A DNA stretch of 64,000 nt from Ehretia macrophylla (Eukaryota > Streptophyta > Magnoliopsida > Boraginales > Ehretiaceae), in the NCBI GenBank assembly GCA_037974665.1, contig CM075765.1, positions 58,864,247 through 58,928,246 on the forward strand, in the 5' to 3' direction. Below, piece by piece: positions 22,001 through 34,691 of the stretch; position 1 is the stretch's first letter; every line of letters begins with the position of its first letter. The position numbers were made by a program, and so were the translations under genes. The notes under the pieces are model-generated. The model saw only the letters and a list, made by a program, of their open reading frames with translations, was not told the DNA's origin and ran no database searches.

Positions 22001-23512
22001 CAAGGTGTCATGGGATTCGAAAATAGAAATGTGATGGATTAGGTTGTCGTCCTTTTCGCGGCTCACGATGTACGATCTAGGACAGAAAAATAGCGCAAAA
22101 GAAGAAAAGTATCCTGAAACTGATGAAAACGTTTGATTTTGGGCTCCAAAAATAGGTGCAGCCAAGCAGGCTTGTTGCCTGGTCGTAGTGCTCTCGGAGA
22201 GCTTTCCAACGATATGTTGTGCGCTGCGTAACTCCTTACGGATCAAAAGTTATGGGCATCGAAACGACGGAGACCTAGTCCCAAGCCCCACGCCCTCGGT
22301 TTACGGGCCCAGCCTCGACATGAAATGAAGTTTTCTTGCCCAAGGTGCAATGGGATTCAGTAATATAAATGTGATGTATTCGGTTGTCGTCCTTTTCGTA
22401 GCTCATGATGTACGATCCTGGACGGAAAAACAGCGCAAAAGAAGAAAAATGTCCCAAAATTGAAGAAAACGTTCGATTTTGGGTACCGAAAATTGCCGCA
22501 GCAGAGCAAGCTTGCTGCCCCTGTTGTGGAGCTCTCAGAGAGCTTTCCAATTATATGCTGTGCACCGCGTAACTCCTTACGGATCAAAAGTTATGGGCAC
22601 CGGGGCGACGGAGACCTAGTCCCAAGCCCATGCGCTCGGCTTGCTGGCCCAGCCTCTACGTCAAAGCGAGTTGTCTTGCCCAAGGTAGTGTGGGATTCAG
22701 TAATAGAAATGTGATTGATTAGGTTGTCGTCCTTTTCGCGGCACACGACGTACGATCCGGGACGGAAAAACATCGCAAAAGATGAAAAGTGTCCCGAAAC
22801 TGATGACAACGTTCGATTTTAGGCTCTGAAAATAGGCGTAGCAAAGTAGGCTTTCTTCCCTCGTCGTAGAGCTCTTGGAGAGCTTTCCAACGATATGCTG
22901 TGCACCGCGTAACGCCTTACGGATCAAAAGTTATGGGCACCGGAGCAACGGAGACCTGGTCCCAAGCCCCACGCCCTCGGTTTGCGGGCCCAGCCTCTAC
23001 GTGAAGTGAAGTAGCCTTGCCCGAGGTGTCGTGGGATTTAGTAATAGAAATGTGATGTATTAGGTTGTCGTCCTTTTCGCGGCTCACGACGTACGATCCG
23101 GGACGAAAAAACAGCGCAAAAGAAGAAAAGTATACTGAAACTGATGTAAACGTTCGATTTTGGTCTTCGAAAACAGGCGCAACGGGGCAGGCTTGCTGCC
23201 CTCATTGTAGAGCTCTCGGACAGCTTTCCAACGGTATGCTGTGCGCCGCGTAACTCCTTACGGATCAAAAGTTATGGGCACCGGAGCGACGGAGACTTGG
23301 TCCCAAGCCCACGTGTTCGGTTTGCGGGCCTAGCCTCTACGTCAAAGCGAAGTTGTCTTGCCTAAGGTGCCATGGGATTCGGTAATAAAAATGTGATGGA
23401 TTAGGTTGTCATCCTTTTCGCGGCTCACGACGTACGACCTGCGACAGAAAAACAGCGCAAAAGAAGAAAAGTGTCCCAAAACTGATGAAAATGTTCGATT
23501 TTGGGCTCTGAA
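19088..23512 (-). repeat. Satellite array 1, ~341-bp monomers, minus orientation
   Basis: About 13 tandem monomers of ~341 bp. Taking the orientation with GGACGACAACCTAATCCATC as plus, this array is on the minus strand. Landmarks in each unit are CATAACTTTTGATC, a GTTGGAAAGCTC block with the dyad AGCTCTC-C-GAGAGCT, a CTTTTCTTCTTTTGCGC tract and GATCGTACGTCGTGAGC. Monomers differ by roughly 10% or more by eye. The array begins flush with the 3' end of element A and ends flush with an LTR end at 23513. Recurrent 60-115 codon ORFs on both strands are by-products of the repeat. Confidence 0.95.
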
Positions 23513-24138
23513 TGTCACACCCCTAACCCGACCTATGAAGGTTAGACTAGGGTGTGATCTAATCATTCACGTTCTTTTACGATTATAACTGGTTAACGAA
23601 GGTTAAGCTTATCCGTTAGACTAGAACTCCAACAATTCTTCGGAGAAACCGGCAGCATAACCGCTGTAGTTAGGATCTTTTTGTTTGACCTAATTTCTAA
23701 ACACCTCGATTATTCCAATCATTAATCCAATTCCATTAAGGACTCCTATTTTGTCATCAACCGATATGCCTACCAGTCTATCTTGAAAGTCTCGTTTGGT
23801 TAATAAGCCTAGCATGATAACTATGTCCCGTTTATTTATCAATTTCCTATTATGCAAGTACCTATTATTCTTTAGTTTACAAATAAGCACCTAAGTGGAA
23901 TTAGATAGAATTGACTTAGTTGATTTTTCACCTAGTGGTTTAATTGCCTACGATAGCTACTATTCAAGATAATGAAAGCAAATAACCAAATAAGAAGTTC
24001 GTCCGGTTATAGATAGTACAATCCCAAAATTAGACCAAAATTACAACGGGGTCATTTACATCAATAACATGAACAGTTTGCAATCAAACACAACATCCAT
24101 ATAGCAACCACTTTCAGGCAAAGCACAAAAGCACGTAG

Positions 24139-24201
24139 TCATTCCAAGGAATCATCAACAAGCACATTTACTTCGGGTTCTTGTTCCAAATCTGCTGCAC
24201 C
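24139..24201 (-). other. Acidic mini-exon candidate in C-left LTR
   Basis: On the minus strand, GTCACAG (AG at 24203-24202 reading with G at 24201) precedes 20 codons and TGA at 24141-24139. There are no indels relative to C-right and D. Many of the differences are third-base changes (GAA/GAG, CAA/CAG, GTG/GTA). Confidence 0.45.
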
Positions 24202-24667
24202 TGTGACAAAAAAGAGGGTGAGTCCTTATGAACTCAGCGAGGGGGAACAAGAGATAATGTTTTGAAATCCTTTTTCAGTTAAACTTATGAAAAACCATTT
24301 TTGAAAGCATGACATATAACACAAGTAAGTTTATAACATAATATAAATTTAATTGAACACATTTACCCGTCTTTCCTCCCCGAGGTCCTCTAGGAAGCAA
24401 GCGAGAGTACTTAAACACATAGTGAAAAGGATACGGTGAGCTTTCGCTCTCAAGATCATTTCTGATAACAGTTGTTGCGGCCGGCTTCAATCATCCACTT
24501 ATCACGCCAAATGGGTGTACTCCGGATGTACCCCGAAATCCTACGACCCAACTCTCCGAGGAAGTCTAGCCCCCAAGCGAGAGAGGGAATTGGACAATGG
24601 TAGTCACGGTTGCACCGGCAAGCCCAATGCCGCCCGGTGTGCGTGAAACGCTACCATGCCAGAATGA

Positions 24668-24681
24668 AAGGTTGCAACCTT
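24668..24681. other. 14-bp dyad AAGGTTGCAACCTT in C-left LTR
   Basis: A perfect palindrome, conserved in both LTRs of element D (35136-35149 and 41671-41684). The inner 12 bp are conserved in C-right (27481-27492). Confidence 0.5.
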
Positions 24682-25957
24682 GTATGCAATGCACATTTAT
24701 GACATTTAATATATCACATTAGGAGGATAACAAAGTAGGTCGCCTCCGAGCAGTCATAAGATTGCACATTGATAAGTAAACAGCGACGCACGATATGACA
24801 AGTAATTTCACTTGAAAAGTACATGGAGTTATATGAATATTAAACGGGCAGCCATGTAAGGCATGTAAATTAAGTCATATAACTCATTTTGAAATTCACG
24901 TAATCAATTAATAAGATTATTCAACATGCAACGACATCTACGTGGGACCGGGTGCAAGAAAGGCCTACTTGTCAACATGTAATCATCAAAATCATGTTTA
25001 GGGCTATGAGGAAAACTATGGGCAGCCTACTAATTACATAATCAAACACGATATCCATAGGATCAACACTTAGTGAATTTACCTAGTCACTAGGGTTTCA
25101 ATTCGTGCTTACCCGTGCGATCAAGCCCCAAGTCATCTCGTAATTAAACTCAAGTCATGCATTGATTAATTCAAACACCCTCAAGTATTCAAAACAATCC
25201 ACACAACATCCAAATGCCACAATCCCAAGCATTTAATGCAACAAGAGAAGCTACAATAATTTTTCTAAGCATATCACTAGGTGAAACCCTTACTGTAATT
25301 GACTGTTTTATCACAATCATTGAGACAAGCAAAAAAACTCCAACTCCAGTGAACAAGATGTAAAATTAAAGCTTAAGGAGTGAACTAAATTCAGAAACAA
25401 CCCTTGTATCATTTGGAGTTCGGGTTCAAGAGTTATAGCCAAAACAGTGAGACTACACAAAACTGTCCAGATTTGCACACATTTCAATGCTTGCCGTTTT
25501 TGAGGGCTTTAGGGTCAGATTTGCACAAGGTTTGAGCATTTTTTTTTATTCTCTTGCATGCAAAGACAAAATATGACATAAGGCATTAAAAAATTGCTCA
25601 AATTGCTCCCAATTTCTTCACCATTCTCGGCCATAGCATTTTGCCCATGCTTAACATTTCAAATTAAAGCATTTTGAAGACACAAAGCTGAAAATGGGCT
25701 GCCCAATGCCGACATGCTTCTCAAAAATTGCCAAGACCTTCATTTGGTTGTCATTTCTCTCATTTCCTCTCACAAACTCTCTCTCCTCTCATTCTTCTCT
25801 CTCCATTTTCGGCTCTTGGCTGAGTTTTCTACTTCCTTAGCTTGTCTTCTTCACATCTTGTTTGAGCAAGGTTGAGTAGCCATCGAGAAACCCAAGCAAA
25901 CAAGCTAGAGCTCGAAATCACTCTTGCATGTGCATTTGAAGCTTCATTTCGGCCTAG

Positions 25958-25959
25958 GT
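25958..25959 (+). other. 5' splice-donor-like GT in C-right LTR
   Basis: CGGCCTAG|GTGAGTTAC is a near-perfect match to the plant donor consensus AG|GTRAGT. Confidence 0.4.
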
Positions 25960-27471
25960 GAGTTACTAAGAATCCATTTCTTTTCTTCATAGTTTAATAT
26001 CATGCTTGTGCTAAGAGTTTGAACATTAAGCTAGGAAAAATAGAGAAAAACTAGTGAGGTTCTCGGCTAAGCAAGGGAAAGGAGAAGGTTTGAGCTTCAA
26101 CAAAGGGTCTTGAGCATTTTGTGGTTGATTGCTAAGGTGAGGGTTAAAAGCTTTTGAAAACTCTTTGAAATTTCACATGCATGTTCACAAATGAGTATAC
26201 TTGCTTCTGTACTTGAGTTATGTGGTCGTCCATGAGCTTAAACAACCATGCATGGCAAGAACTTGGCTTGAAAATGATGCTAGGTGAAGTCGAATTTATG
26301 TGACAGCTCTCTGACCAGTCTGTTCGAGGTAAGTTTAGCTAAGTAAATGATGTTTAAAATGCTTAAAAATTGGTGGGTGACTAGTTTGGACAGTTTTGAA
26401 CATTTTTCCCAGAAATAGGCCGAAGCAAATTTTGACTCTAAGATCCTCAAAATGGCAAATCATTAAAATGTGACAAAATCTGGAAATCTGGAAAAATGAA
26501 TCAGGTTTTGGCAGATGCACTGACCTTGTGGAACGAACCATATTTGACTTAGTAAATTTTGTCCAAAATGCATAAAAATTTGTGTACTGCTATATTTTTC
26601 AGTTCTGGACAATTTTGTCAGAAATGGACCAAAGCTAAAAATAACTCTAAGGACCTCAAAAACGTCAAATTCTGAAAAGTATGCAAATCTGGACAGTTTT
26701 GTGCTACCTCACTGTTTCGGCCATAACTAATGATTCTGGACTCCAATTGATGCAAGGTTTGTTTCTGAGTTTAGTTAACTTCTTAAGATTTAATTTGACA
26801 TCTTATTCACTGAATTTGGATATTGTTTGATTACCCGATTGATTGTGAGAAAACAGCCTATTGCAGTGAGTGTTTCACTTAGCTATATGCATGGAAAACT
26901 ATTGTAACCTCTCTTGTGGTGCTAATTGCTTGGAATTATGATGTTGGAATATTACGTGGACTGTTTTGAGTACTTGAGGATGCTTGAATGGAATGATGCA
27001 TGACTTGAGAATAACCTTGAGTTGATTTAGGGTTTTAATCACACGAATAAGCATGAAATAGAAACCCTAATGACCATGTAGCTTTGCTAAGTGTTGATCT
27101 CTTGGTTATTGTGTGGAAGTTATATGCTTAGTGGGCTGCCCGCAAATGTGTTATAACTTCAATTATGGTTTTGACGATTGCATGTTGTCAAATAAGTTTT
27201 TCTTGCTACCGAACCCACGTAAATGTTGTTGCATGTTGAATAATTCATATCACTTGATTATATGAGCTTCTTAATGAGTTGTATGGCCTGTTTTACATGT
27301 GTACATGGCTGCCCGTTTGATGTTCATATGACTCTACATGCCTTTCAAGTGAAATAACTTGCCTTATCGTGCCTCGTTTGACTACTTATCAACGTGCGAT
27401 CTTACAACTGTTCGGAGGCAACCTACTTTGTTGCCCTCCTAATATGATATGTTAAATGTTATAAATGTGCA

Positions 27472-27813
27472 TTGCATACGAGGTTGCAACCTTTCGTGTG
27501 GCATGGTAGTGTTTCACGCATGCCGGGCGGCATCGGGCTTGCCGGTGTTACCGTGACTACCATGGTCCAATTCCCTCTCTCGCTTGGCATTTCACCCTCG
27601 GAGAGTTGGGTCGTAGGTTTCGGGGTACATCAGGAATACACCCAATTGGGAGTGATAAGTGAATTACTAAAGTCAGCCGCAACAATTGATTCGAAATCGA
27701 AATTGAGAGCAGATGCTCACCGTATCCTTGAAATGATTGGTAATTGTATCCGTTTCTCGATTTGTTTCTTAGAATTGCTTACCATATTATTTGTAATATG
27801 TGACATGTTTTAA
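27472..27813 (+). other. 113-codon open frame over the C-right LTR core
   Basis: An ATG-initiated frame (MHTRLQ...) spans the conserved GC-rich core. It has no recognisable domain. Near its end ATT G|GTAATTG offers a donor-like GT at 27752-27753 in the same phase as the acidic frame at 27913. The frame is not kept in D, C-left or A because of indels, so coding is doubtful and the core is more likely conserved at RNA or DNA level. Confidence 0.2.
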
Positions 27814-27912
27814 AAGGGGTTTTCATAAATTGAACCGGAAAATGAGTTTCAAAACTTATTTCTCGTTCCCCCTCGCTGAGTTCATAAGGACTCACCCTCT
27901 TTTATCATCTCA

Positions 27913-27975
27913 GGTGAAGGAGAACAGGCACAGGAACCCGAGGATAATGTACCTAATGATGAACCCCTGGAGTGA
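27913..27975 (+). other. Acidic mini-exon candidate in C-right LTR
   Basis: CTCTTTTATCATCTCAG (AG at 27912-27913) is preceded by GACTCAC, a possible branch point. It is followed by 20 codons rich in Glu, Asp and Pro, ending with TGA at 27973-27975. Phase and length match C-left, D and E. Confidence 0.5.
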
Positions 27976-28611
27976 TTGCCTGTTATTGTTGTTTTGCTTG
28001 AACGTGACTACTTGTATACCTTTTGCTACTTGAAGACTATTTCCCTTATGATCTTTGTTGCTTGTGATGTAAAAGACCCCCGCTGTAATTTGGGGTCTAA
28101 TTTTGGTTTGTACTTATTTTAAGTAGATTGATACTAGACATGACACTATGATCGTTTTGCTTTTACTACCGCTAGTAACTGTCACAGGTTATGATGCTTA
28201 GTTAAGGAATAGGTAAATGAACTTATCCAATCTCAACAGGTACTCGCTAATAAGTTAAGATCAACAGGTATATTTTGAAATGAGAATAAATGGACAAACG
28301 AGACATAGTATCACGCTAGGTTATAAATCAAACAAGACGTCGAACTAACCAATAGGCAATTCAACTGATGGAGTAATAGTAATCTTAGCTGGAATTGAAT
28401 TTGAGATGGTAAATTTTGAGGCTGTTAGAAAATTTAGGTCAAAACAAAGAGCCCAATTACAGCCGTTATGCTGCCGGATTTCCGAAAAAATTTTGAAGTC
28501 CAGAATAAAACATAAGTGTTAAACCTCCTAGAATGATTAAGGATGTGAAAGGACTTGAATGTTTAGATCACACCCTAGTCTAACCTTTATAGGCCGGGTT
28601 GGGGCGTGACA

Positions 28612-31600
28612 CTGCGTGTGTTTGCAGAGCCTATAATCGAACATTTTCATCATTTTGGGGACACTTTTCTTCTTTTGCACTATTTTTCCGTCCTAGATCG
28701 TACGTCGTGAGTCGCGAAAAGATGACAACCTAATCCATCACATTTCTATTACTGAATCCCACAGCACCTTGGGCAAGACAAATTCGCTTCACGTAGAGGC
28801 TGGGCCTGCAAACTAAGGGCGTGCGGCTTGGGACCAAGTCCCCATCTCTCTGGTGCCCATAACTTTTGATCCGTAAGGAGTTACACGGTGTACAGCATAC
28901 CGATGGAAAGCTCTCCGAGAGCTCTACGGTGGGCGCAGTAAGCCTGCTCGGCTGCACCTATTTTCAGAGCCCAAAATCGAAGGTTTTCTTCAGTTTTGGG
29001 ACACTTTTCTTCTTTTGCGCTGTTTTTCCGTCACGTATCGTACGTCATGAGCCGCAAAAAGGACGACAACCTAATACATCACATTTCTCTTACTGAATCC
29101 CACGGCACCTTGGGCAAGACAACTTAGCTGTACGTAGAGGCTGGGCCAGCAAACCGAGGGCGTAGGGCTTAGGACCAGGTTTACGTCGCTCCGGTGCCCA
29201 TAACTTTTGATCCGTAAGGAGTCACGCAGCGCACAACATACCGTTGGAAAGCTCTACAAGAGCTCTACTTGGGGGTCAGCAAGCCTGCTTGGCTGTCCCA
29301 GATTTCGGAGCCCAAAATTGAACGTTTTCATCAGTTTCGGGATACTTTTTTTCTTTTGCGCTATTTTTCTGTCCCGGATCGTACGTCGTGAGCCGCAAAA
29401 AAGACGACAACCTAATCCATCACATTTCTGCTACTGAATCCCATGGCACCTTTGGCAAGACAACTTCGCTTCACGTAGAGGTTGGGCCCGCAAACCGAAA
29501 GCGTGGGGCATGGGACCAGGTCCCTGTCGCTCTGGTGCCCATAACTTTTTATCTGTAAAGAGTTATGCAGTGCACAGAATACTGTTGGAAAGCTCTCTGA
29601 GAGCTCTACGACGGGGGAAACAAGCCTGCGTTGCTGTGCCTATTTTCGGAGCCCAAAATCAAACGTTTTCATTGGTTTCGAGTCACTTTTCTTCTTTTGC
29701 CCTTTGTTTCCGTCCCGGATCGTACGTCATGAGCTGCAAAAATGACGACAACCTAATCCATCACATTTCTGTTACTGAATCCCATGACACCTTGGGCAAG
29801 ACAACTTCGCTTCACGTAGAGGCTGGGCCAGCAAACCGAGGGCGTGGGGCTTGGGACCAAGTCTCCGTCGCTCCGGTGCCAATAATTTTTGATCCGTAAG
29901 GAGTTACACGCCACACAGCATACCGTTGGAAAGCTCTCTGAGAGCTCTACGACGGGGGCAGCAAGCCTGCTCGGCTGCGTCTGTTTGCAAAGCTTATAAT
30001 CGAACGTTTTCATCAATTTCGGGACACGTTTCTTCTTGTGAACTGTTTTTCCATCCCGGATCGTACGTCGTGAGCCGCAAAAAGGACGACAACTTAATCC
30101 ATCACATTTCTATTTCTGAATCCCACGGCACCTTAGGTAGGACAACTTCGCATCACATAAAGGCTGGGCCCGCAAACCAAGGGCGTAGGGCTTGGGACCA
30201 GGTCTCTGTCGCAAAGGTGCCCGTAACTTTTGATTCGTAAGGAGTTACGTGGCGCACAGCATACCGTTGGAATGCTCTCCGAGAGCTCTAAGACGGGGGC
30301 AGCAAGCTTGCTCTGCTATGCCGGTTTTCAGAGCATAAAATTGAACGTTTTCATCTGTTTCGGGACACTTTTCTTCTTTTGCACTATTTTTTCGTCCCGA
30401 ATCGCACGTCATGAGCCGCAAAAAGGACGACAACCTAATCCATCACATTTCTATTACTGAATCCCACGACACGTTGGGCAAGACAACTTCGCTTCTCGTA
30501 GAGGCTGGGCCCGCAAATCGAGGGCGTGGGGTTTGGGACCATGTCTCCGTCTCTCCGGTGCCCATAACTTTTGATCCGCAAGGAGTTACACGGCGCACAG
30601 CATACCGTTGGAAAGTTCTCCGGGAGCTCTACTACAGGGGCAGTAAGCTTGCTCAGCTGCGCCTATTTTCGGAGCCCAAAATCGAACATTTTCATCGGTT
30701 TTGCGATAATTTTCTTCTTTTGCACTGTTTTTTTGTCTCGGACCGTACGTCGTGAGCCGCAAAAAGGACTACAACCTAATCCATCACATTTCTATTACCA
30801 AATCCCATGGTACCTTGGGCAAGACAACTTCGCTTCACGTAGAGGCTAGGCCCGCAAACCGATGGCGTGGGGCTTGGGACCATGTCTCCGTTGCAAAGGT
30901 GCCCATAACCTTCGATTCGTACGGAGTTACGTGGCGCACATCATACCGTTGGAAAGCTCTCCGAGAGCTCTAAGACGGGGGCAGCAAGCTTGCTCGGCTG
31001 CGCCTGTTTTCAGAACCTAAAATCAAACGTTTTCGTCTATTTCGAGCACTTTTCTTCTTTTGCGCTGTTTTTTCGTCCCGGATCGTATGTCGTGAGCCGG
31101 ATAAAGGAGGACAACCTAATCCATCACATTTCTCTTACCGAATCTCACAGTACCTTGGGCAAGACAACTTCGCTTCACGTAGAGGCTGGGCCTGCAAACC
31201 GAGGGCGTGGGGTTTGGGACCATGTCTCTGTCTCTCCGATGCCCATAACTCTTGATCCGTAAGGAGTTACGCGGCGCACAGCATAACGTTGGAAAGCTCT
31301 CCGAGAGCTCTACGACGCGGGCAGCAAGTCTACTCAGTTGCGCCTGTTTTCAGAGCCTAAAATTGAACTTTTTCATCAGTTTAGGGGCACTTTTCATCTT
31401 ATGCGCTATTTTTTCATCTTGGATTGTACGTCGTTAGCCACAAAAGGGACGAAATCCTAATCCATTGCATTTATATTACCGAATCCCATGGCACCTTGGG
31501 CAAAACAAATTCCCTTTGACATAGAGGCTGGGCCTACAAACCGAGCGCATGGGGCTTGGGACCAAGTCTCCGTCGCTCCGGTGCCTATAACTTTTGATCT

Positions 31601-33997
31601 ATTACGAGTTACGCGGCGCACAGCATATAGTTGGAAAGCTCTCCAAGAGCTCTACAACGGGGGCAGCAAGCCTACTCGGCTGCGCCTATTTTGGGAGACC
31701 AAAATTGAACATTTTCATCAGTTTTGGGACACTTTTCTTCTATTGCGCTATTTTTTCATCCCGGATCGTACGTAGTGAGCCGCGAAAATAACGACAACCT
31801 AATCCATCATATTTCTATTACCGAATCCCATGACACCTTGGGCAAGAAAACTTCGCTTCACTTAGACTCTGGGCCCGCAAACTGAGGGTGTGGGGCTTGG
31901 GACCAGGTCTTTGTCGCTCCGGTTCCCATAACTTTTGATCTGTAAGGAGTTACGTGGCGCATAGCATACCGTTGGAAAGCATTATGAGGGCTCTACGATG
32001 AGGGCAAAAAGCTTACTCAGCTACGCCTGTTTTTAGAGCCCAAAATCCAATGTTTTCATCAGTTTCGGGACACTTTTCTATTTTTACGCGGTTTTGCCAT
32101 CCCGGCTTGTACATTGTGAGCCGCGAAAAAGACGAGAACCTAATCCACAACATTTCTATTACTAAATCCCATGGCACCTTGTGCAAGACAACTTCGCTTC
32201 ACTTAGAGGCTGGGCCCGCAAACCGAGGGCGTGGAGCTTGGGACGAAGTCTCCGTCGCTCCGATGCCTATAACTTTTGATCCGTAAGTAGTTACGCGGCA
32301 CACAGCATACCGTTGGAAAGCTCTCCGAGAGCTCTACGACAGGGGCAGCTAGCCTGTTCTGCTGCGCCTATTTTCGGAGCACAAAATCAATCATGTTCAT
32401 CTGTTTCGGGACACTTTTCTTCTTTTGCGCTATTTTTTCAGTCCGGATCGTACGTCGTGAGGCGCGAAAAGGAGGACAACCTAATACATCACATTTCTAT
32501 TACTGAATCCCACGACACCTTGGCAAGAAAACTTCACTAAACATAGAGGCTGGGCCCGCAAACCTAGGGCGTGGGGCTTGGGACCAGGTCTCCGTTGCTC
32601 TGGTGCCCATAACTTTTGATTTGTAAAGAGTTACGCGGTGCACAACATGCCGTTGGAATGCTTTTCGAGAGCTCTACGACGTGGGCAGCAAGCCTGCTCG
32701 GCTGCGTCTGTTTGTAGAGCCTAAAATTGAACGTTTTCATCAGTTTCGAGATACTTTTTCTTCATTTGTGCTATTTTTCCGTCTCGGATCGTATGTCGTG
32801 AGCCGCGAAAAGGACGACAACCTAATTCATCACATTTCTATTACCGAATCCCACGACACCTTGGGCAAGACAACTTCGCTTCACGTAGAGGCTGGGCCTG
32901 CAAACCGAGGGCATGGGGCTTGGGACCATGTCTCCGTCTCTCCGGTGCCCATAACTTTTGATCCGTAAGGAGTTACACAGTGTACAGCTTACTGATGGAA
33001 AGCTCTCCGAGAGCTCTACAACGGGGTCAACAAGCCTGCTCGACTGCACCTAATTTCGGAGCCCAAAATCGAAGGTTTTCATTAATTTTGGGACACTTTT
33101 ATTCTTTTGAGCTGTTTCTCCGTCTCGGATCGTACGTCATGAGCCGCAAAAAGGACGACAACCTAATACATCTCATTTTTCTTACTGAATCCCACAACAC
33201 CTTGGGCAAGACAACTTAGCTACACGTAGAGGCTGGGCTCGCAAACCGAGGGCGTTGGGCTTGGGACCAGGTCTCCGTCGCGCTGGTGCCCATAACTTTT
33301 GATTTGTAAGGAGTTATGCGGCACACAACATACCATTGGAAAGCTCTACGAGAGCTCTACGAGGGGGCAGTAAGCCTGCTCAGTTGTGCCTATTTTCGGA
33401 GCCCAAAATTGAACGTTTTTATCAGTGTCGGGATACTTTTCTTCTTTTGCGCTGTTTTTCTTTTCCGGATCGTACGTTGTGAGCCGCAAAAAGGATGACA
33501 ACTTAATCCATCACATTTCTATTATCGAATCCCATGGCACCTTGGGCAAGACAACTTCGCTTCACGTAGAGGCAGGGCCTGCAAACCGAGGGCATGGGGC
33601 TTGGGACCAAGTCTCCGTCTCCCCGGTGCCCATAACTTTTGATCTGTAAGGAGTTACATCGCGTACAACATACCGATGGAAAGCTCTCCGAGAGCTCTAC
33701 GATGGGGGCAGCAAGCTTGCTCGGCTGTACCTATTTTTGGAGCCCAAAATTGAAGGTTTTCATCAATTTTGGGACACTTTTCTTCTTTTGAGCTGTTTTT
33801 CGATCCCGGATCGTACATCATGAGTCGCAAAAAGGTCAACTACCTAATACATCTCATTTCTCTTACTGAATCCCATGGCACCTTGGGCAAGACAACTTAG
33901 CTTCACGTAGAGGCTGGGCCCGCAAACCGAGGGCGTTGGGCTTGGGACCAGGTCTCCTTCGCTCCGGTGGCCATAACTTTTGATCTGTGAGGAGTTA
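28612..33997 (+). repeat. Satellite array 2, ~341-bp monomers, plus orientation
   Basis: About 15.8 monomers in the orientation opposite to array 1. Direct continuation is found at 44156 beyond element D. Adjacent odd/even monomers share markers: GTCGCAAAGGTGCC-type variants occur at about 30211 and 30892, and TCTCTCCGGTGCC-type variants at about 30551 and 31231, each pair ~681 bp apart. It begins flush with the end of LTR C-right in the monomer phase CTGCGTGTGTTTGCAG. ORFs of ~60-129 codons here are repeat shadows. Confidence 0.95.
33993..33997. other. Target-site duplication AGTTA, left side of element D
   Basis: AGTTA precedes TGTCACGCC at 33998 and is repeated at 44156-44160. Joining the flanks restores the ordinary satellite word GGAGTTACGCGGCGC, so the insertion is precise. 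Confidence 0.9.
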
Positions 33998-34628
33998 TGT
34001 CACGCCTCAACCCGGCCTATAAAGGTTAGACTAGGGTGTGAACTAACATTCAAGTCACGTCTCGTACTTAACCGTTCATTAACATTTCACACTTAATATT
34101 TTGTCCTAAACTCCAAAATTTTCGGAAAACCAGTAGCATAATGGCTGTAATTGAGCTCTTTGGTTTGGCCTAATTCTCTAAACGCCTCAAATTTTTCCAA
34201 TCTCAATTTCATTTCCAACTAAGTTTTCTATTTAACATCGATTTAAATGCCTATTGGTTATCTCAATGTCTCGTTTGATTTATAACCTAGCATGATACTA
34301 TGTCTCGTTTGTTTGTTTATCCTCGTTACAAAAGTACCTGTTGATCTTAGCTTAAAAGCGTGTATCTGTTTAAGATTGGATAGGTTCATTTACTTAGTCC
34401 TTACCTAATATGTCGTAACCTATTATAGATACTAGCAGTAATAATAGCAAAACGATCATAGTAGTGTCTAGTGTCTATCTAGCAATATCAGTACAAACCA
34501 AAATTAGACCCCAAATTACAATGGGGTCTTTTTACATTACAAATAGGAAGCAACGTAAAAGGAATAGTCTTCAAGTAGCATAGAGTTCACAAGTAGCCAC
34601 AATCACGTAAAGCACACAAGACAGGCAA

Positions 34629-34691
34629 TCACTCCAAGGATTCATCGTTAGGCACACCGTCCTCGGGTACCTGTTCTGGATCTTCTTCACC
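34629..34691 (-). other. Acidic mini-exon candidate in 3' LTR D
   Basis: On the minus strand ATCATCTCAG (AG at 34692-34691) is followed by 20 codons and TGA at 34631-34629. It is preceded by the conserved CTGAGTTCATAAGGACTCAC, a plausible branch-point region. Confidence 0.5.

Larger units (their letters stand above)
23513..25519 (-). repeat. Truncated LTR, family C/D (C-left), minus strand
   Basis: On plus coordinates it opens with TGTCACACCCCTAACCC, the complement of an LTR 3' end. It aligns throughout with the 3' part of the element D LTR (33998 to ~35990) until GGGTCAG at 25517, where homology stops. The 5' part of the LTR, including the donor-like site, is missing. It contains the AAGGTTGCAACCTT dyad at 24668-24681 and an acidic frame at 24139-24201. 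It is closer to D than to C-right. Confidence 0.8.
25520..28611 (+). repeat. 5'-truncated LTR, family C/D (C-right), plus strand
   Basis: The right end is GGTTGGGGCGTGACA at 28611, flush with satellite. From about 25780 on it is recognisably collinear with the element D LTR (CATTTTCGGCTCTTGGCTGAG, GGCCTAGGTGAGTTAC, the GC-rich core at 27470-27660, GGACTCACCCTCTTTTATC). 25520-25780 is AT-rich and only loosely similar. The start with TGT..GGCCC and the upstream short repeats of D are absent. The left edge against C-left is therefore approximate. The inverted pair forms a head-to-head arrangement. Confidence 0.75.

Noticed and set aside
23513..28611. A single palindromic duplication of one LTR
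   Set aside because: C-left matches element D better than its supposed mirror copy C-right (for example the AGTCTAGCCCCC stretch shared with D and absent from C-right), and the satellite junction phases differ by about 10 bp.
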